Assembly: GCF_040807025.1 (NCBI RefSeq)
Contig: NC_090942.1
Coordinates: forward strand, 67,288,911-67,352,910
Direction: 5' to 3'
DNA from: Struthio camelus
Lineage: Eukaryota > Chordata > Aves > Struthioniformes > Struthionidae
DNA length: 64,000 bases
A program made the translations under genes and the position numbers. Numbering within the stretch: the stretch's first letter is position 1; every line of letters starts with the position of its first letter. The notes under the pieces were generated by a model. That model saw only the letters and a program-made list of their open reading frames with translations, did not search any database and had not been told where the DNA came from. Positions 1 to 13,700 of the stretch are shown piece after piece.

Positions 1-3000
1 AGAGGTCTAGACTATAACAAGTAAATTGGTACAGTTTATTTCTTTAAAACACAATTTCTTATTTATGCTGGAATGAAACACTGTTACAGACAGTAATAGC
101 TCTTTTTATCATCACATGCACCCATTTAGAGAACTTAATCCTACGTAAACAAATGACATATAAACAAATTCTCTGACTAGAAACTGGCCTTCTATTAAGA
201 CTAAAGAAAATTCACTCTATTCACATATAGCTGTTTCAGGGTAGCCTCAACAGAAATTTACTACCATGTATGTTTTACTCTAGTGTGTAGCTCTGTGTGG
301 ACATTCATGCATTTAAAAATGCATAAAAGGATATAGATTGAAATAATTTATGAGCAATTATATGAGTGCAAAGCTGTGGCCAGAGTTTTAGACTCTTCTT
401 ACTAAAGTCTAAGAAATTTAAATTGAAATTTTAATTTTGAATTTTGAATGTTTTACCTTACAGATAACTGTTTTGCTGATGTCTCTCAGAGCAGAGTAGT
501 TGCGTCTATATTGCATGAAGTTTACAGTGTAAATAGCTCTGCATCTAACTCATAAGTGGTTTCAGAGCACAAAGGAAGTGATAGCTATACAAAATACTCA
601 ACAATAAAGCATCTTTTTCTGCAGAAACACCTGTCAGCCCACTAACTACTAATTAATTCAACTCTTAAGTAATAATTACCTTTCATTACTCTGATGGCTC
701 AAAAATAAATACAAAGAAACATTAACTACCATGATAAAATTTCCATCACCAACACTAGTGGTATGGTCTGTGAAATGAGGAAGGTTTTCTCTTTTCATAT
801 CAGTTAGCCTGAGCTGCATTTGCATAGGAAACAGTATGACTCTTAGCTGCACCACTTTATGGTTGCATTAGGTGGGATTCGTTACCTGCTCTTGCGTTTG
901 GACTCTGGAACAACATCTTTTCTCAATGAGCCAGCATGTGGGGACCGAGAATTATTCACAGTTTTAGTGTGGTGTTACTCTTTCAGAGCTTGTTGTAGTG
1001 ACTTGACACAACTTGATATGTGACAAATGAGGAGTAAGAGACACTGGGGTTTTTTACATCAAATAAAAATAGATTCTGAATATACCTTACTCCAAACAGA
1101 AAGCCAGTGACTGTGGCCACTCTCAAGCTGCAGTTAGCTCTGCAGCCTTAATAAAAAGTCTCTCAAATTGACCTTACCTAGATGCCCAAAGATTACCTTT
1201 AAAATTTTATTACCTTTACAAGTTATATATTTTTAAAATATAATGTCCGTATTCTAGTCCTTCTCCCTTTAAAGAGCTTAAACTCTATAAATTCTAATTG
1301 AGAGGAGAACAAGAAGGACTTGAAAATTCACAGGTAAAGTTGATCTGCAGGATAGCCAACATACTTTTCGGCAAAGAATAGTTTTTAATGAGACTTACTG
1401 TATTTGTACAGACCATGTATCCAAGATTTTTAAGATGAACCAGTTTACTTTTCTTCATTGGAAGTTAACACACCTCCCATATTAGATCAGCAGAAGTATT
1501 CCTTCCTTAGGTATTAATTTAAAAAAAAAATTCTCCACAAAGAAACGCTGAAAACTAAAAGAACAGCACACCACAAAAATGAAAAACTGTGCATTGAGGG
1601 AATTATGTTACCAAAGAAGATGTTTAAATAGTATATATATTTGCCAGAATATAAATCTATAATTAGTCTTTCCTTTTGTAATACTAACATGTTTGTTGTG
1701 CATGTTAATAAAGTCTATAGCCTGCAGCTTCTATTACGGGGCAAAAGTAGTACTTTGAAGTGCAATACATTATGTATAGTACAGTACTTAGTTATGGGAG
1801 AATGCCAAAACTGCTTTTCAAAAATGTACATACAGCCACTCACTGACAGGGACACCCACAGTCCAAATCTAATACTGTCATCTGACATGGGTGTATGCAT
1901 TGTGCCACACAATTACCAGCTAGTAAACTAAAGCTCTCTTCCTCCTCTTTGACAGAGTTGCAAGAGGGGAAGTGTATCCTCATCCAGCTGATAGTATTGC
2001 AGATACCAACAGTGAAATGAGTGAATGACCAGAATGCTCACTAATGCTCTGCTTATCAATCATTTCACGAAATGTTATGGAATCCTGAGTGTAAGGTGCA
2101 TGTGTCTATGTATGCAGTCAGAGTGATCAGGAAGTCTGGTTTCAGAAGGATTTGCTAATCCTCTTCTGCTGCTCTAGATCTGTAATCAATCTTAAAGTTT
2201 TGCTTTCACCGCATTTTGCAGGACCTGCAGGTAACAAAACTTAATATAATAAAATGAAGCTGTGTACACCACACAATTTTGCATTAGCAGTTAGAATAAA
2301 CAACAGTATTGTTCGCTGCTGAAACATGATGAAAAGCACTGTGCCCCAAGCAGGCAGAGTGCATTGATCAAAAGAGTACATTGGTTGCCTGACAACCAGG
2401 CAAACAGGTAAAATCAGCATAATGAACTCTATAGAAGAGTATTGCAGACTTTCTGCAGACAAGACAACTCTTGTTGAATTTTAAAGGTAAAGTCACTCTT
2501 TCTTGGCCTGAAAGTGCTACGCTTCATAGTTTTGTCTCCAATTCCAATAGAAATGAATTGGCTAAGTATCCTCCCAGTCTGAAAGGGTAAGATGCCAACA
2601 GCATGTAGAATATATGGGTTTAAATGTTATTTATACGTAGTGCATTTTTGGCATGATTCTTTCTTTGCAGTAAGAGGAAGGCCTAATACCTGGTTGTCTG
2701 TATTATACCTTGAAAGCTGATCATGATTTTGTTCCATTTTTAGCTTGAAATACCTGTTCCCAAAGGTTCTGTAATGCGGAGTGTTTCTGTTCTTCAGGGA
2801 CAGAATGTGATTGTTCTGCTGAGAGGAAATTATCCTGGGTGTTTCCTTACGCGTTTTGGAAAGTTCGGCCCTACTTTTACTGGTCACACTTCCTCCTGCA
2901 GAACTTTTCATTTAAGAGTTTTGAAGTTAATGATCACAACTCCTGCGTTTCATTTCTGTGTCCTTTTAAACTGCTCTGTAACTGGAGCATCCAGTGGCCC

Positions 3001-4890
3001 TGCGTATCCTAACTCTGCAGAACTTTTTAGGCAACTGTCTTCAGAAAAGTCAGCTAACCTTGCTGTGCCTCGTTCCCCAGCCAGTAAAACAGGGATAATA
3101 CTTCCTTTTTTTATTATCATTCACCCTCTGTCTGTCCCAGCCCCATTGTAAGCTCTTTGTAAATGATGTGCTGACCCATAAAGACTGTGGAAAGCTGTAG
3201 TTACAGCGAGCAGTTCCATTTGATAAATAAGGTCAAAATTCTCACTTGTATGTTGAAAAGTGTAATGGCAGCTCAAGTGTGCGATGGAAGCTTCTAGATG
3301 AGACTGTAAAACAAATGACTGATGATAACAGCTCTTTGAAGCAAGGCTGTTTACATACTATCATCATTCCTTTAGGTTTATTTCCATTCATTCTTATCTT
3401 TTCTTGTCTCCTCTTCAGCTTCTCTACTCCCCCAGTTCCTGAAAGGAATTTTGTTATTTCCAGCAAGCAGCTTGCAGACTAGTGCCTGTAGGTACTAAGT
3501 AGATCCCTGGATTCCTTTCCCTCTCTGATGTGTTTTTAAACTGTGTAAGGCATGAAGGGAATAAAGCTTCCTGAACTGCTTCAGGAAATAGTCTCATAAT
3601 TTAATTTAAATTCGAATCACCAGTTTTGGCAGAATGAGTCCTAGGAGCAATGAGTCTTCTTCTTCTCAGTAGTGTGAATCCCTTGTAGCAATTGAAAATC
3701 CTTTCCCAACATAGCCTGCTAGTGGGTGACTCAATGTGGGCTTGAAGGAAGTATCCCTTTCATTTGTTTCGATTTCCAATAAAACTGAGCATTTATTGTC
3801 ATTCTGTTTCTTTCAAAATGACAATTTATTTTACTGTGTTACAATTCTTTTTCCTTATATCCACCTTACATCTCTGGACCATAAAATATTTTCCAGTAGG
3901 GAATTGGCTGACCCTCCGTAATCGCGACTGGCAGATAGGCAAGGGGTACACCAGCTACAGATAAAGTTACACTGTGCATGTGTGCAAGAAAGAATAGAAG
4001 AAACAAGTAATGGGTGAGATAAATGGGTCACAGAGGTTGGTAGAGTACACCCACATTAGCATGCACTATAGTTTGGGCATGTCACCATGGTTAGCATCTT
4101 TGGGTACGCCAGAAGTCAGATTTTTACTGGCTACAGGATCTGCAAACTTTAGTTCTGAGTCATTCAAAAGAGAGCATCCCTACAAGCAACAATCTCCCTA
4201 ATGCTGCATTCTCCCAACCATTCAGTACCAATGCTGATATTAGAGATATCAGGAGCTGTCTTGCAAAAGGGTTTTTCTATAAGAAAACTCTTGATCTTGA
4301 CTCCAGGTGATTCTCTTTTCCACAGATGTATTTGTGTCAGTGACCTAGGTAGCCCTGAAGTCTCATTGTGAAATTTCCGGGAGCCATAATTCTGGGGCAG
4401 CCCAACCATAGCAATTGCCCAAATTCTGGATACTTCAAGGCCTTAGGAACTCTGCTATAAAACAGTCCAACTCCTGAGCTTAGGGGAGGTGTTCCAATTG
4501 TCAGAAGCCTCAAATCTTGTGAAGCCACGATCAAGTTAGTTTTGCAATTTCCTAAGCAAACTTAATCTTTTTTTTTTTAAGGGAGATCAACTCTTCTGTA
4601 AGACTTCTCAGAAACATTTCTATTTCTTTTTCCCAATTCTAATAACTTTTTTTCCTGGAATTTCCTACAGCTTTAATTAGAAGGCAGACTTTTGGCTGCC
4701 AGCCCATTGCCCTGAAGTTTTACCTGAAATGTTCTTCTTCACCTTCAAACCAGCTCTCACGCTACTCTATTCAGAGTTAAGCAGTTATGGCTGTAATTGG
4801 ATGGGTAGGAGAGTGAGAGCCCTTTCCTTCCCTATCCAATTGTGGTATTCAGGAAACAGAGAAAGATGGAGAATAAAGTGGCCATAAGTG

Positions 4891-4952
4891 TACACACACA
4901 CACATGCACATCCGCATGCACACACACACACTCATACACACATATTTCTGTC
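4891..4952. repeat. Interrupted (CA)n microsatellite
   Basis: Runs of CA are broken by TG and TC steps (cacacatgcacatccgcatg and similar). It lies in a PKP2 intron and is probably polymorphic in length. Confidence 0.9.
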
Positions 4953-4970
4953 TCTATGTGGATAAGCAGT

Positions 4971-5001
4971 CACATACGCGCGCGCACACACACACACACA
5001 C
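4971..5001. repeat. (CG)n(CA)n alternating purine-pyrimidine tract
   Basis: A short CG run (acgcgcgcgc) passes directly into a CA run. The whole 31 bases alternate purine and pyrimidine, a pattern known to favour Z-DNA under negative supercoiling. Confidence 0.85.
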
Positions 5002-7583
5002 TCTTGTCTGATTGGATAAAGAGTGGAGCATAAGCTACTTAACAAAACAAAGTTCAGTAATTCATTTCTTCTGCAGAGCAGAACAGCGCCTCCAAGTCAC
5101 GTTCTTCTGTGCTTCCTGGGTTGTAAAGCTGTTTGCCACACCTGTTGGGCTAGATAGCAAGGATAAATGATGGCCTTTCTTTGTACAACCATTCAGCGTG
5201 ATTATAGTTGTCAAAAGTTTGGTGATTTTTAAAATAACTCACTGTGACAAAATGAAATGCTGTATCAGCTGAAGTGTCTCTGGTGAGGGAAATTCCACAC
5301 TTATCTTTTAACAGTATTTTTAGTCTGTGTCCCTCAGAAACTATTTTTGCTATGCACTACAAAGGCTGTAATATGTACATTTCTGCCAGCATAACCATAA
5401 ACTGGTGAAAGGATGACATGCCTTGAATGTGTCATATGTAGGCAAAATTAAATTCCAAAGTGATGCCTATCATAGGCCATACTGAGGAACCAAAATATTA
5501 ATTCTCTTGTGTATAAATGCATGAGAGAAATACTGAACTCATAAAAAGGGACATTAGTAACAGCATGACCTAAAATAAAACTGTAATTACAGTGCATTTG
5601 TATTTAGTCTGAGTATGTACTTGCCCAGAGGAGACACAGAAACTAAGTGCATGGGCAGTTTATAAAATACCACATGAATTTTACAATCATAAACCACAGG
5701 AAAGTTGAAGAAGGTGCCATACCGGCTGTGTCATTAATGAAATTTTAAAACATTGTTATTTCCACTTCATACAGTGAGCATGCAAAATAAACACCCTGAA
5801 CATTTCTAAAGGGACATTTTCGTCTTTGTTTGTGATGGATTTTTATCTTGGACTGTATTTACTATCACTGCAAACAACCCAAAATATGATACAGCATGCA
5901 GTCTTCTGGCCAGCAGAACTGCTGGAGTCCTAAATAATGAGGCCGAGATGCGTAATTCCAGCATTCCATAATTCAGAGCTTATTCAGTTGTAAAAATAAT
6001 TATACCCCAAAATTGTAAATGTTGTTACTTCCCTGATAATCAGTAGCTTGTTTCCATCCAAACTTCAAGCAGGAAGTGTATGTTTTTTAAGAATTTTTAA
6101 ATCACTTTCATAATCCATTTTAAAGTTGTATTCCACTTACCACAAAGCACACAAAATGTTATTTGAAAGCAGGGCAAACAGTGGCCTCCTTTCGATCTAG
6201 GAGACAGCAAAAGGTGCGCACAGCAGCATCGGTGCCCCTGTGGTAGAACGGCAGAAGGCCTCTGTGCTGGCATTTCCCCCACCGCAGCTGTTAGCATTTT
6301 CTGGCATTTTCAGCTTTTTCCTACTTAGATGCCTGTAGCCTGGGAAGCTGGGAATCAGCATTGCACAGTATATTCTGGATGGACACTTTCTTTCCTCTTC
6401 CTTGTCCCAGCACATTTCCTACGTGTTGGGTTGTGAAAAGCTCAGAGGACTGCCTTGACAGCTTGAAGGCCTTGCGCTGAGGGGGCATTCAGTGGAGTAA
6501 GGAAGCCATTCACTGCTGGTAACGCCCTATATGTCAACAGAGAAGCACAAAGAAGCGTTTGGCACAGTCAGCTGGTGTTCATGAGAAACGGTACAGAAGA
6601 CATTCCCTTCCTCATCCCTCATGCATCTCTTTTTCTGCGAGCCTGAGGGAAGCAAACATTTTTAGCCCATGAGGTAACAGGCCTACTGTTCAGCGCAGGG
6701 CCATGAGAAAGCATGGCAAAAGAGCAAACTAAGCAAGGAGAAGTGCTCAGCCACCTTTTGGTCTGTCCTTAGAGCACTGAGGCAGAGCGGCAGAAGCTAG
6801 ATAAGGGAATTTTCCCAGGTGATTGTAGCAAAATCTCCCCATTGTTGTCTGTAGCAAAAGCTGTGGTGTTCTCACACTGCTCCTTTGGCAAGGCTTGCAG
6901 CAGCGGCCGCGTTGCAAGTCATCACCTCAGCCTCCCACCCAGAGTTGGGCAGGGCTGCTGCTGTCATGTGCAGAGCAGGCTGCCTTCCCATTGCCTTATC
7001 CCCCCCGTTAGCACTGCTTTTGAGAATTTCCCAAAATGTTACCGAAAGAATTTGGCCCTGTAGCTTAGATCAGTTATCGTCAAGTGGGAAAAGGTGGGTT
7101 TATTTTGTGGTTAGTTTTGAAACGGAGGAGTGAGGTTAGGATATAAACAGCTGTTCTCCGTTTTCCAGAGTTTTGCAGCTAATTTACAACTATCGCTAAA
7201 CTCTCAGAACATGTGTCTGTTGCTGGGTGAACTTGGATCAAGAGTTTGTTTGGTTTAGGTTAATGCTAAAGGAAATTTTTGCGCATGCAAAACTTAACAG
7301 CTCTTTTTCCTCTGATATCTTGTTATAGCTACTGTTACAAATATAAAAAATGTAACTGAAAATGAAATAATGGAAAAAAGTCTAGGTTGTTTGACAGTTT
7401 TAAAAGGATTCATTGAATTTTGAGGTGAATATTTGAGTCAGGTCTTATTTTATCCATCCAAATACAGTAACTTGTTTTTCTGGAGTCTTTGTTATAGTCT
7501 GAGTGTGCTCTAAAGTGAAAATTTTGCTTAACTGAGGCTCATATTATTAATGTTTTCTTACCGCTGTATTCCTTCCTGCACAG

Positions 7584-7701
7584 AAACATGAGCTCTGCCG
7601 GCCCAGAAGGAAGGAAAAAGATGAGAGAATGTGATGGATTGATTGATTCTCTTGTATATTATATTCAAGGAGCTATTGCAGATCATGAGCCTAATGACAA
7701 G
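7584..7701 (+). CDS. PKP2: PKP2 coding exon (N-M-S-S-A-G ... E-P-N-D-K)
   Basis: The acceptor is ttcctgcacag before 7584 and the donor is AAG|GTAATC after 7701. The exon is 118 bases: one base completing an Arg codon, then 39 codons. The product [20 protein letters not shown] is nearly the human armadillo-repeat sequence. The ATG at 7588 is internal and is not a start codon. Confidence 0.97.
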
Positions 7702-10700
7702 GTAATCTTCAAGATGAAAGGTCTTTTCCTAGAGAGAATCACTAAAAGAACAATTTTTTTTTATTTAGAAACCAGTATTCAGAAGCAGTTGTGCTGAAAC
7801 TGCCAAACTTACATTTATTTCCAAGGCTTTTAGAAGTGCCATCAATGATGAAAATTCCGAAAGAAGCTTTTTGAAGTGTTTTTTTATCCTTCTGACTGAA
7901 AGAAAAACATACCTTGGCTTTAGGATAACAGTTTCAGAATCACCAGAGAGCTTAAAAACTTCCATCTCATTTTTAAAAGCGATATAAAGTCACAGCTTTC
8001 AGAGATACTGAAACACCTAAAGAGGCTGATATCACCTTTTTAGTGGTCTAAGGGACCTGGATAGATAGGAGCTTTAGAGAATTAATCTGGGCACTTTCCT
8101 ATATCTTTAGTGCTAAATACTCCTAAGGAAATGAAGACCCTAAATCTCTTTGGTTAACAGGGTAACTAAGGAACTTACATCTTTTAGAATAGGATTCATT
8201 TTGCCTAATTTGTTTAGAAGTCATGCGTTCCGGCCAAGCTAGTAACTACAGATAACACAAAGAAACAGACACCTCCAGAAGCCGGTTCCTCTCATTCTCC
8301 CTTCCTCTCTCCACTGACTGCAGGTGAACTCTGGACACATTGCTCACATTAGAGGCTTGTCTTTTAGCTGGGTGAAGTTAGGTCAGAAGACCCGCAGTCA
8401 CTTATGGGAAGGTTAACCATAGCCTGTGAAGCACTTCTAGCCTGCCTGCTGTAACATGTGCAGTGTAGCACTAATTACTGTACATTTACAGTTCTCTTCT
8501 AGCATTAGTTAGTTGAGTTTCACCATCTCCCTATATTCAGTGCCATTAGCTTCAGGGAGAATCACAACAAATAACACTTGTGCCAATAGCTCTCCGCTGA
8601 AATTTGTGTTAAAACCACTCATTCCCTTTTCATTTTCAGAAAAGGAGGAACTGGTAATAACTATTTGCCACTAGACTCATCACTCAGAAATTGCAGACCT
8701 GACCTTAGCTGTCCTCAGAAGGGCAGATCAAAACAGAAAGAGCACTTTTATCACAGAAAAATATTTTCTCTTTCAGAAAGACACAAAGCTTTCCTATTGC
8801 TGACACTATGGCTAGGCGTGTATGTGATTATCTTTCCTCTTAAGCTCTAAAACATTCCCTGGCACACTTCTGGTCTGTGCCAAATAGCACTCGCCCAAAC
8901 AATTCCCAGGCACAGTTTGGGAATTATAATGTCCCAGGATCGTTTCCAACAGTCATGTACCCCACTCTGAATGCAAGCCCTTCTGCGCCAGCTGGCCTCA
9001 GTGCTCAGAAACATCCCAGGGCATGTTTAGCTTCTCAGTGTAAATGCAGTCTTGTAGATCACTGGCCTGAAGACTAGCTCTTCTTTAAGCTCTGCAGTTA
9101 GTTACTTCAGATGCAAAAAGGAGACTTCTTCCCGTGTCTATACATGTCCATTCAACACATGCAAGAGCTTTAAAGGTTTGTATTCTTTTATTATTTTAGG
9201 CCACAGAGAACTGTGTGTGCATTCTTCACAATCTCTCCTACCAACTAGAATTAGAGCTCCCTGACAGCTATGCCCAAAGAATCTATATGCAAAGAAGAAA
9301 TATTTCTTCCAGTGATAAAACACCAGGCTGTTTTGGAACACGGAGCAGAAAAGTGAAAGAGGTAAAGCACATGTTTAGTTATATCTCATTTTGTTAATCA
9401 GTTATAGCAGCATCTGGAGAATATTTAGACTGCTTCTCTGTTAGTTATATAGCTACTAGCGTGACACTCATGCACCAAAAATGCGAATTTATCAATAGCC
9501 TTTCCTAATACCTGTTACCTTGTTCAAGTTGCTGATGATGAAAGTGACACAGTAATTCACGATTTCATTAGTTAAATACTGCCACGCAGTTTCATCCCCA
9601 CTGATGCATCTTCTGAAAAAACATGTGGTGTATATCTCATGTATAGCAACTATAGAAGTGCCGTACTGATCAGTGATCAATGTCATGGACCTTCACTGAA
9701 ACCATCGCAAGGTACTTGCCACTTCCATGGCTTGCTGGCCTTTGGCCTATCATCTCAGGACCTCTTCTTTTTAAAAGTTATTGTTTGCACACATACCTTG
9801 ATATTATTTGCTGAGGAGCTTAAAAGCTGAAGAACAAGTGTGAACACAAAACTGAACCTGTTGTGGTCATCAATTGCTACAGTGTTGATTTCAATTAGTA
9901 AAAGTGAAGCAAAATTAGGCCTATTCTAAGCCTATGAAAGTGTGGAAGAATATGATTATATGAAACACATGGCACAATATGCAATACATCCTCAAACGTT
10001 TCTGGTTTTACTGAGGTATTCCTATGGATATTCCAGGAAATTGTGGTTCTTTGATGCCACGAACATCACGGAGTTATTCGGATTGCATTCTCAATTTTTT
10101 ATTATTATTTTATGACACCAATATACTCTATTTTCTGAGACATATTAAGAAGGTAAAGAAGAGCCTATACATTTCTGGAGGTTGTTTGACTGATGCATGC
10201 TTTTCAAAGAGATCCCAGCATGCAAAGCATAAGCATATCCTGTTTTATGCTTCATTGCTCATTTTGATTAAAGCCTGCCCAGAGGAATTTCTTTCTGTTG
10301 GACAATGCTGAGTCATCAAACACAAAATTGTTTGGTGTATGCAGTGATTTTGACTGGACAGTCTAACTTCCTGCCAACTCCCTCACTTCCTGCTGAAAGG
10401 CCTTCTCAGCAACTCACCTGTAATATCTGGTTTTAATACTTATATCTAATAAACTTCGTAGATCTCCTCAGTTAAATAGGGGAAGTCAAAAGAAGGATAA
10501 AATATTATCTCTCACTAGTCTGTTAGTCCTCCCCTAAATGTATTCTTATTTCAACATATGGCAGTATAACAGCAGCAGGACTGTAGGAATGAGCATTCTT
10601 GGCTATGTGGTACTAAATACCAGGATCTTCTCTCCTGACAAATGCATCCCTATTTCTATTTATTTGAATACTTCAGGTTCATTCCATAAAACATCACATC

Positions 10701-13700
10701 CCCGAAATGTTTTCACACATGAGCCTATTGGTGAGAATTCTTGTTGTAGCATGATTATCCAACTGTCTACACTGTCATGTAGCAGCTTGATTGTCTAACT
10801 GCCATATTTTGACTCATGTGATTGATAATAGAACTTGAGATAGTTGGTGGGCACTTTTTAACCTGTAATTCCAACATGTAAATGATAAAAACAAGTATAG
10901 GATTTTAGTATTGTTTACTTTCAATTGCAGTCCCCTATTCAGCTAACAGGGAAGGGTGATGAAACCACAGTCAGAAATACGTATCTTGGAAAAAGAACAT
11001 CAATCAGCTTTTAATTCACTTGGAGTTTTTTAGATCTTTCAGTTGTTGAAACGGGAGTGACAATAAGATGATTATCAATATCTATCTTACTTTAATGTTC
11101 ACTTTCATTCACATGAAGAAATTAAACTGCGTTCAGCTCTGCAAAATCTTCTGTTCATAGAGAGTTACAGAATGGCTAGTTTACATCGTGATGCATTAAG
11201 TCACGTATAAGGTCACTGTTTCTAAAGGCTTGATCTGTTTATATGTTTAGAAGCAACAGGACACCCCGCTACCGGAGGAAAAGAGCAACCCCAGAGGTGT
11301 AGAAACGCTCTGGCATTCCACACTGATTAGGATATATCTTTCCTTAATAGCAAAGAGTACCAGAAACTATACCCAGGAAGCATCCCTGGGAGCGCTTCAG
11401 AACCTCACTGCTGGCACTGGACCAGTAAGTCAGCTTTTTCCTGTTTGTTATCCTTTCTTTCTGAATTTAGATGCATGGAGTTAAGGGCTGCAGCGCAATA
11501 TACCCACTGAACTGAGCGCAGATAACCACTGAGAAGTCGCTGGCTCACACACAGGGTTAATGAAATCTAAGAACACTGAAAGGGAAAGTCATAGCCAACA
11601 CTGCAGCTATTTCTTGCTTGGCAAATATAAGGACTGATGCTTCTCATCCCATGTATGTACATCTCCATATGTGCAGTTTCCTAACTAATTGCACGAAGGA
11701 GGGAGGAGTAAATGCTAGAAGAATTTTTTAAAAATATTTTTGTGGAACATAGTCATTCCTGGATAGACCATTCCCATGGGGAGAGAAAATCTTTGGCACC
11801 ACCACAGATCACTTTCATGGTAAAGAAACTCATGACCTCTGTCATGTTTTGGCTGCGGAACTGGCCAAAGAGCATGTGGGAGAAAGGGAACTTGAAGTTT
11901 CCTTTATATCACCTTACTTTCCTGTTGTGAGTTATGTAGAGCCCTAGATTAAAACTATTTTAAACATTCTTTAAAATGATGTAGAGAACCTACTAAAGGC
12001 TGTTTATGAGGCTGTGCATTCATGGTAAAGACATGTCATTGTTGCATGCCTTATAACAGATGCCATTTGCGGTGGCCCAGACTGTAGTTCGGAAGGCAAA
12101 TGGCCTTCCGAGCATTCGAAAAATGCTGCATGTAAGCAACCCGACGGTAAAGAAAACGGCGGTCTCATTGCTCAGGAACTTATCTCGCAACGCCTCTCTG
12201 CAGAGTGATATAGGTAAGCAAAGGCTAACATTGACTCTGAGCCTTTTTTTTCGCTGTTCTCTTCATCTTAAGCTTTTCTTCTTCAAAAGAGAAACAAGCA
12301 AAAATCTTCATACATGGGTTTAGTAGATTTTTAGGTCAGATATATGCAGTCCTTATACAAGGTTGAAAATCAGAGTTTTCTGTAGATTGTGCGTGCCCAT
12401 CAGATAATTCCATCGATGTTACTTTCAAAAAATACTGGAAGTAAGATATACATAGATTTGGAGAAGACTATTTTTCTTCTGCTTAAAATAAGGTAAAGGA
12501 AGAGGAGTGCTGAATTCTGTGCTGCCATAGCTGTGTAAACCTTTGGGAGAAATCCAGAACACCTGTAGTTTTTCTAGCAAACATTGTATTTTCTTCTTTT
12601 AGACACAAAATTTTGGAAGCTTGCGTCTTGCACAGTTGGCCTGCATGAGTTTTTTGAGAAAGAAAACTAGAATATGCTATAGAGAAAATAGCTTAGTCTT
12701 TTTCGAGGACCATATTTCTAAAATGTAATTAGTTTCACATCAGAAGCCATTTCTATTCTGAGTGTTTTTTATTTCAATTTAATGTATTTTTGAATCTTTT
12801 TCCTACTGATAGGATGAAGTGAATTCACTTCATTTGTTGTCCTTTTCTGTGTTCCTGCAGAAGGGAGAGGGGAAATTACAGGCAAACAGCTGCTTCATGT
12901 GACAGATTAACTTTCAGAATTCTACAGAATTGTCTCCTGGGCACCATTTAATCTTTAGAAAACATTCCACATTGATGAAAATATTGTAATAAGTCATTGG
13001 CCTGATTTCAAAGGCATAATCCATGTGGTGTTAAAAATTACAAGTGGTGAATCCACAAGAAAGAGTAGGGATTGACCTGAGAGGAAGAATTAAGCATTTC
13101 ATCAAGGAAAACAAGCTATAAAAGAATGTGGGAAAGAAAGAAAAGCATGAAGCTCTGAGTAAGGTTCTTCATCTTGTACCTGTACAATGTTCTTCTTGCT
13201 TTACCCATGGCAGAGAGAACTTGGGGGATTTTTTCTGGTAAACTCTTTCTCCATGGAAACAAGCTGGTTTTGGTTGACTAAACGTGTGGATTCGGGTCAG
13301 ATTCTCCAAGTAATGTTGGCCAAAGGTTTATTTTCGCCAAACATTTGGAAAGGCAGAATGTTTCCTAGATGAAAATCTCTCTATTCATAAGGCAAAATGA
13401 AATCAATTGAGACATATTTAATTTAAACCATTTCTACAAATAAAATGACTGATAAAACCACAACATTTTGTTTTACCTAAAAAAAAAACATTTTTTCTGA
13501 ACTGACATTTTCAAGATACAGTCAAATGTAGATTTTCTGAAAATTGCCTTACTTGGTTTACCAATGGAAAGAAAAAAGGATAATGACAGGACTAAGGTCC
13601 TGTAGGTACTCAGATAAAACTGCACCTGTTAGTAATGGAGTCGTTTATCTCTCTTTTAAACTTCCAGCTAGAGAAGTTTTGCCTGATTTGGTCTCGATAC

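Larger units (their letters stand above)
1..7583 (+). other. PKP2: PKP2 intron (left part of window)
   Basis: The first recognisable PKP2 exon starts at 7584 and begins inside a codon (two bases of the arginine codon come from the previous exon), so this stretch is intron of that gene. I looked for the preceding armadillo exon (the human one carries a G-L-L-W-N-L-S-S motif and ends in T-G-C-L-R) and did not see it, so it should lie left of position 1. The stretch is AT-rich with no reading frame that resembles a protein. Its only clear features are the CA/CG dinucleotide tracts at 4.9-5.0 kb. Confidence 0.85.

Noticed and set aside
2495..2560. W-P-E string considered as the missing upstream PKP2 exon (human W-P-E-G-D-Y-P-K)
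   Set aside because: Neighbouring residues do not match and no flanking splice sites fit.
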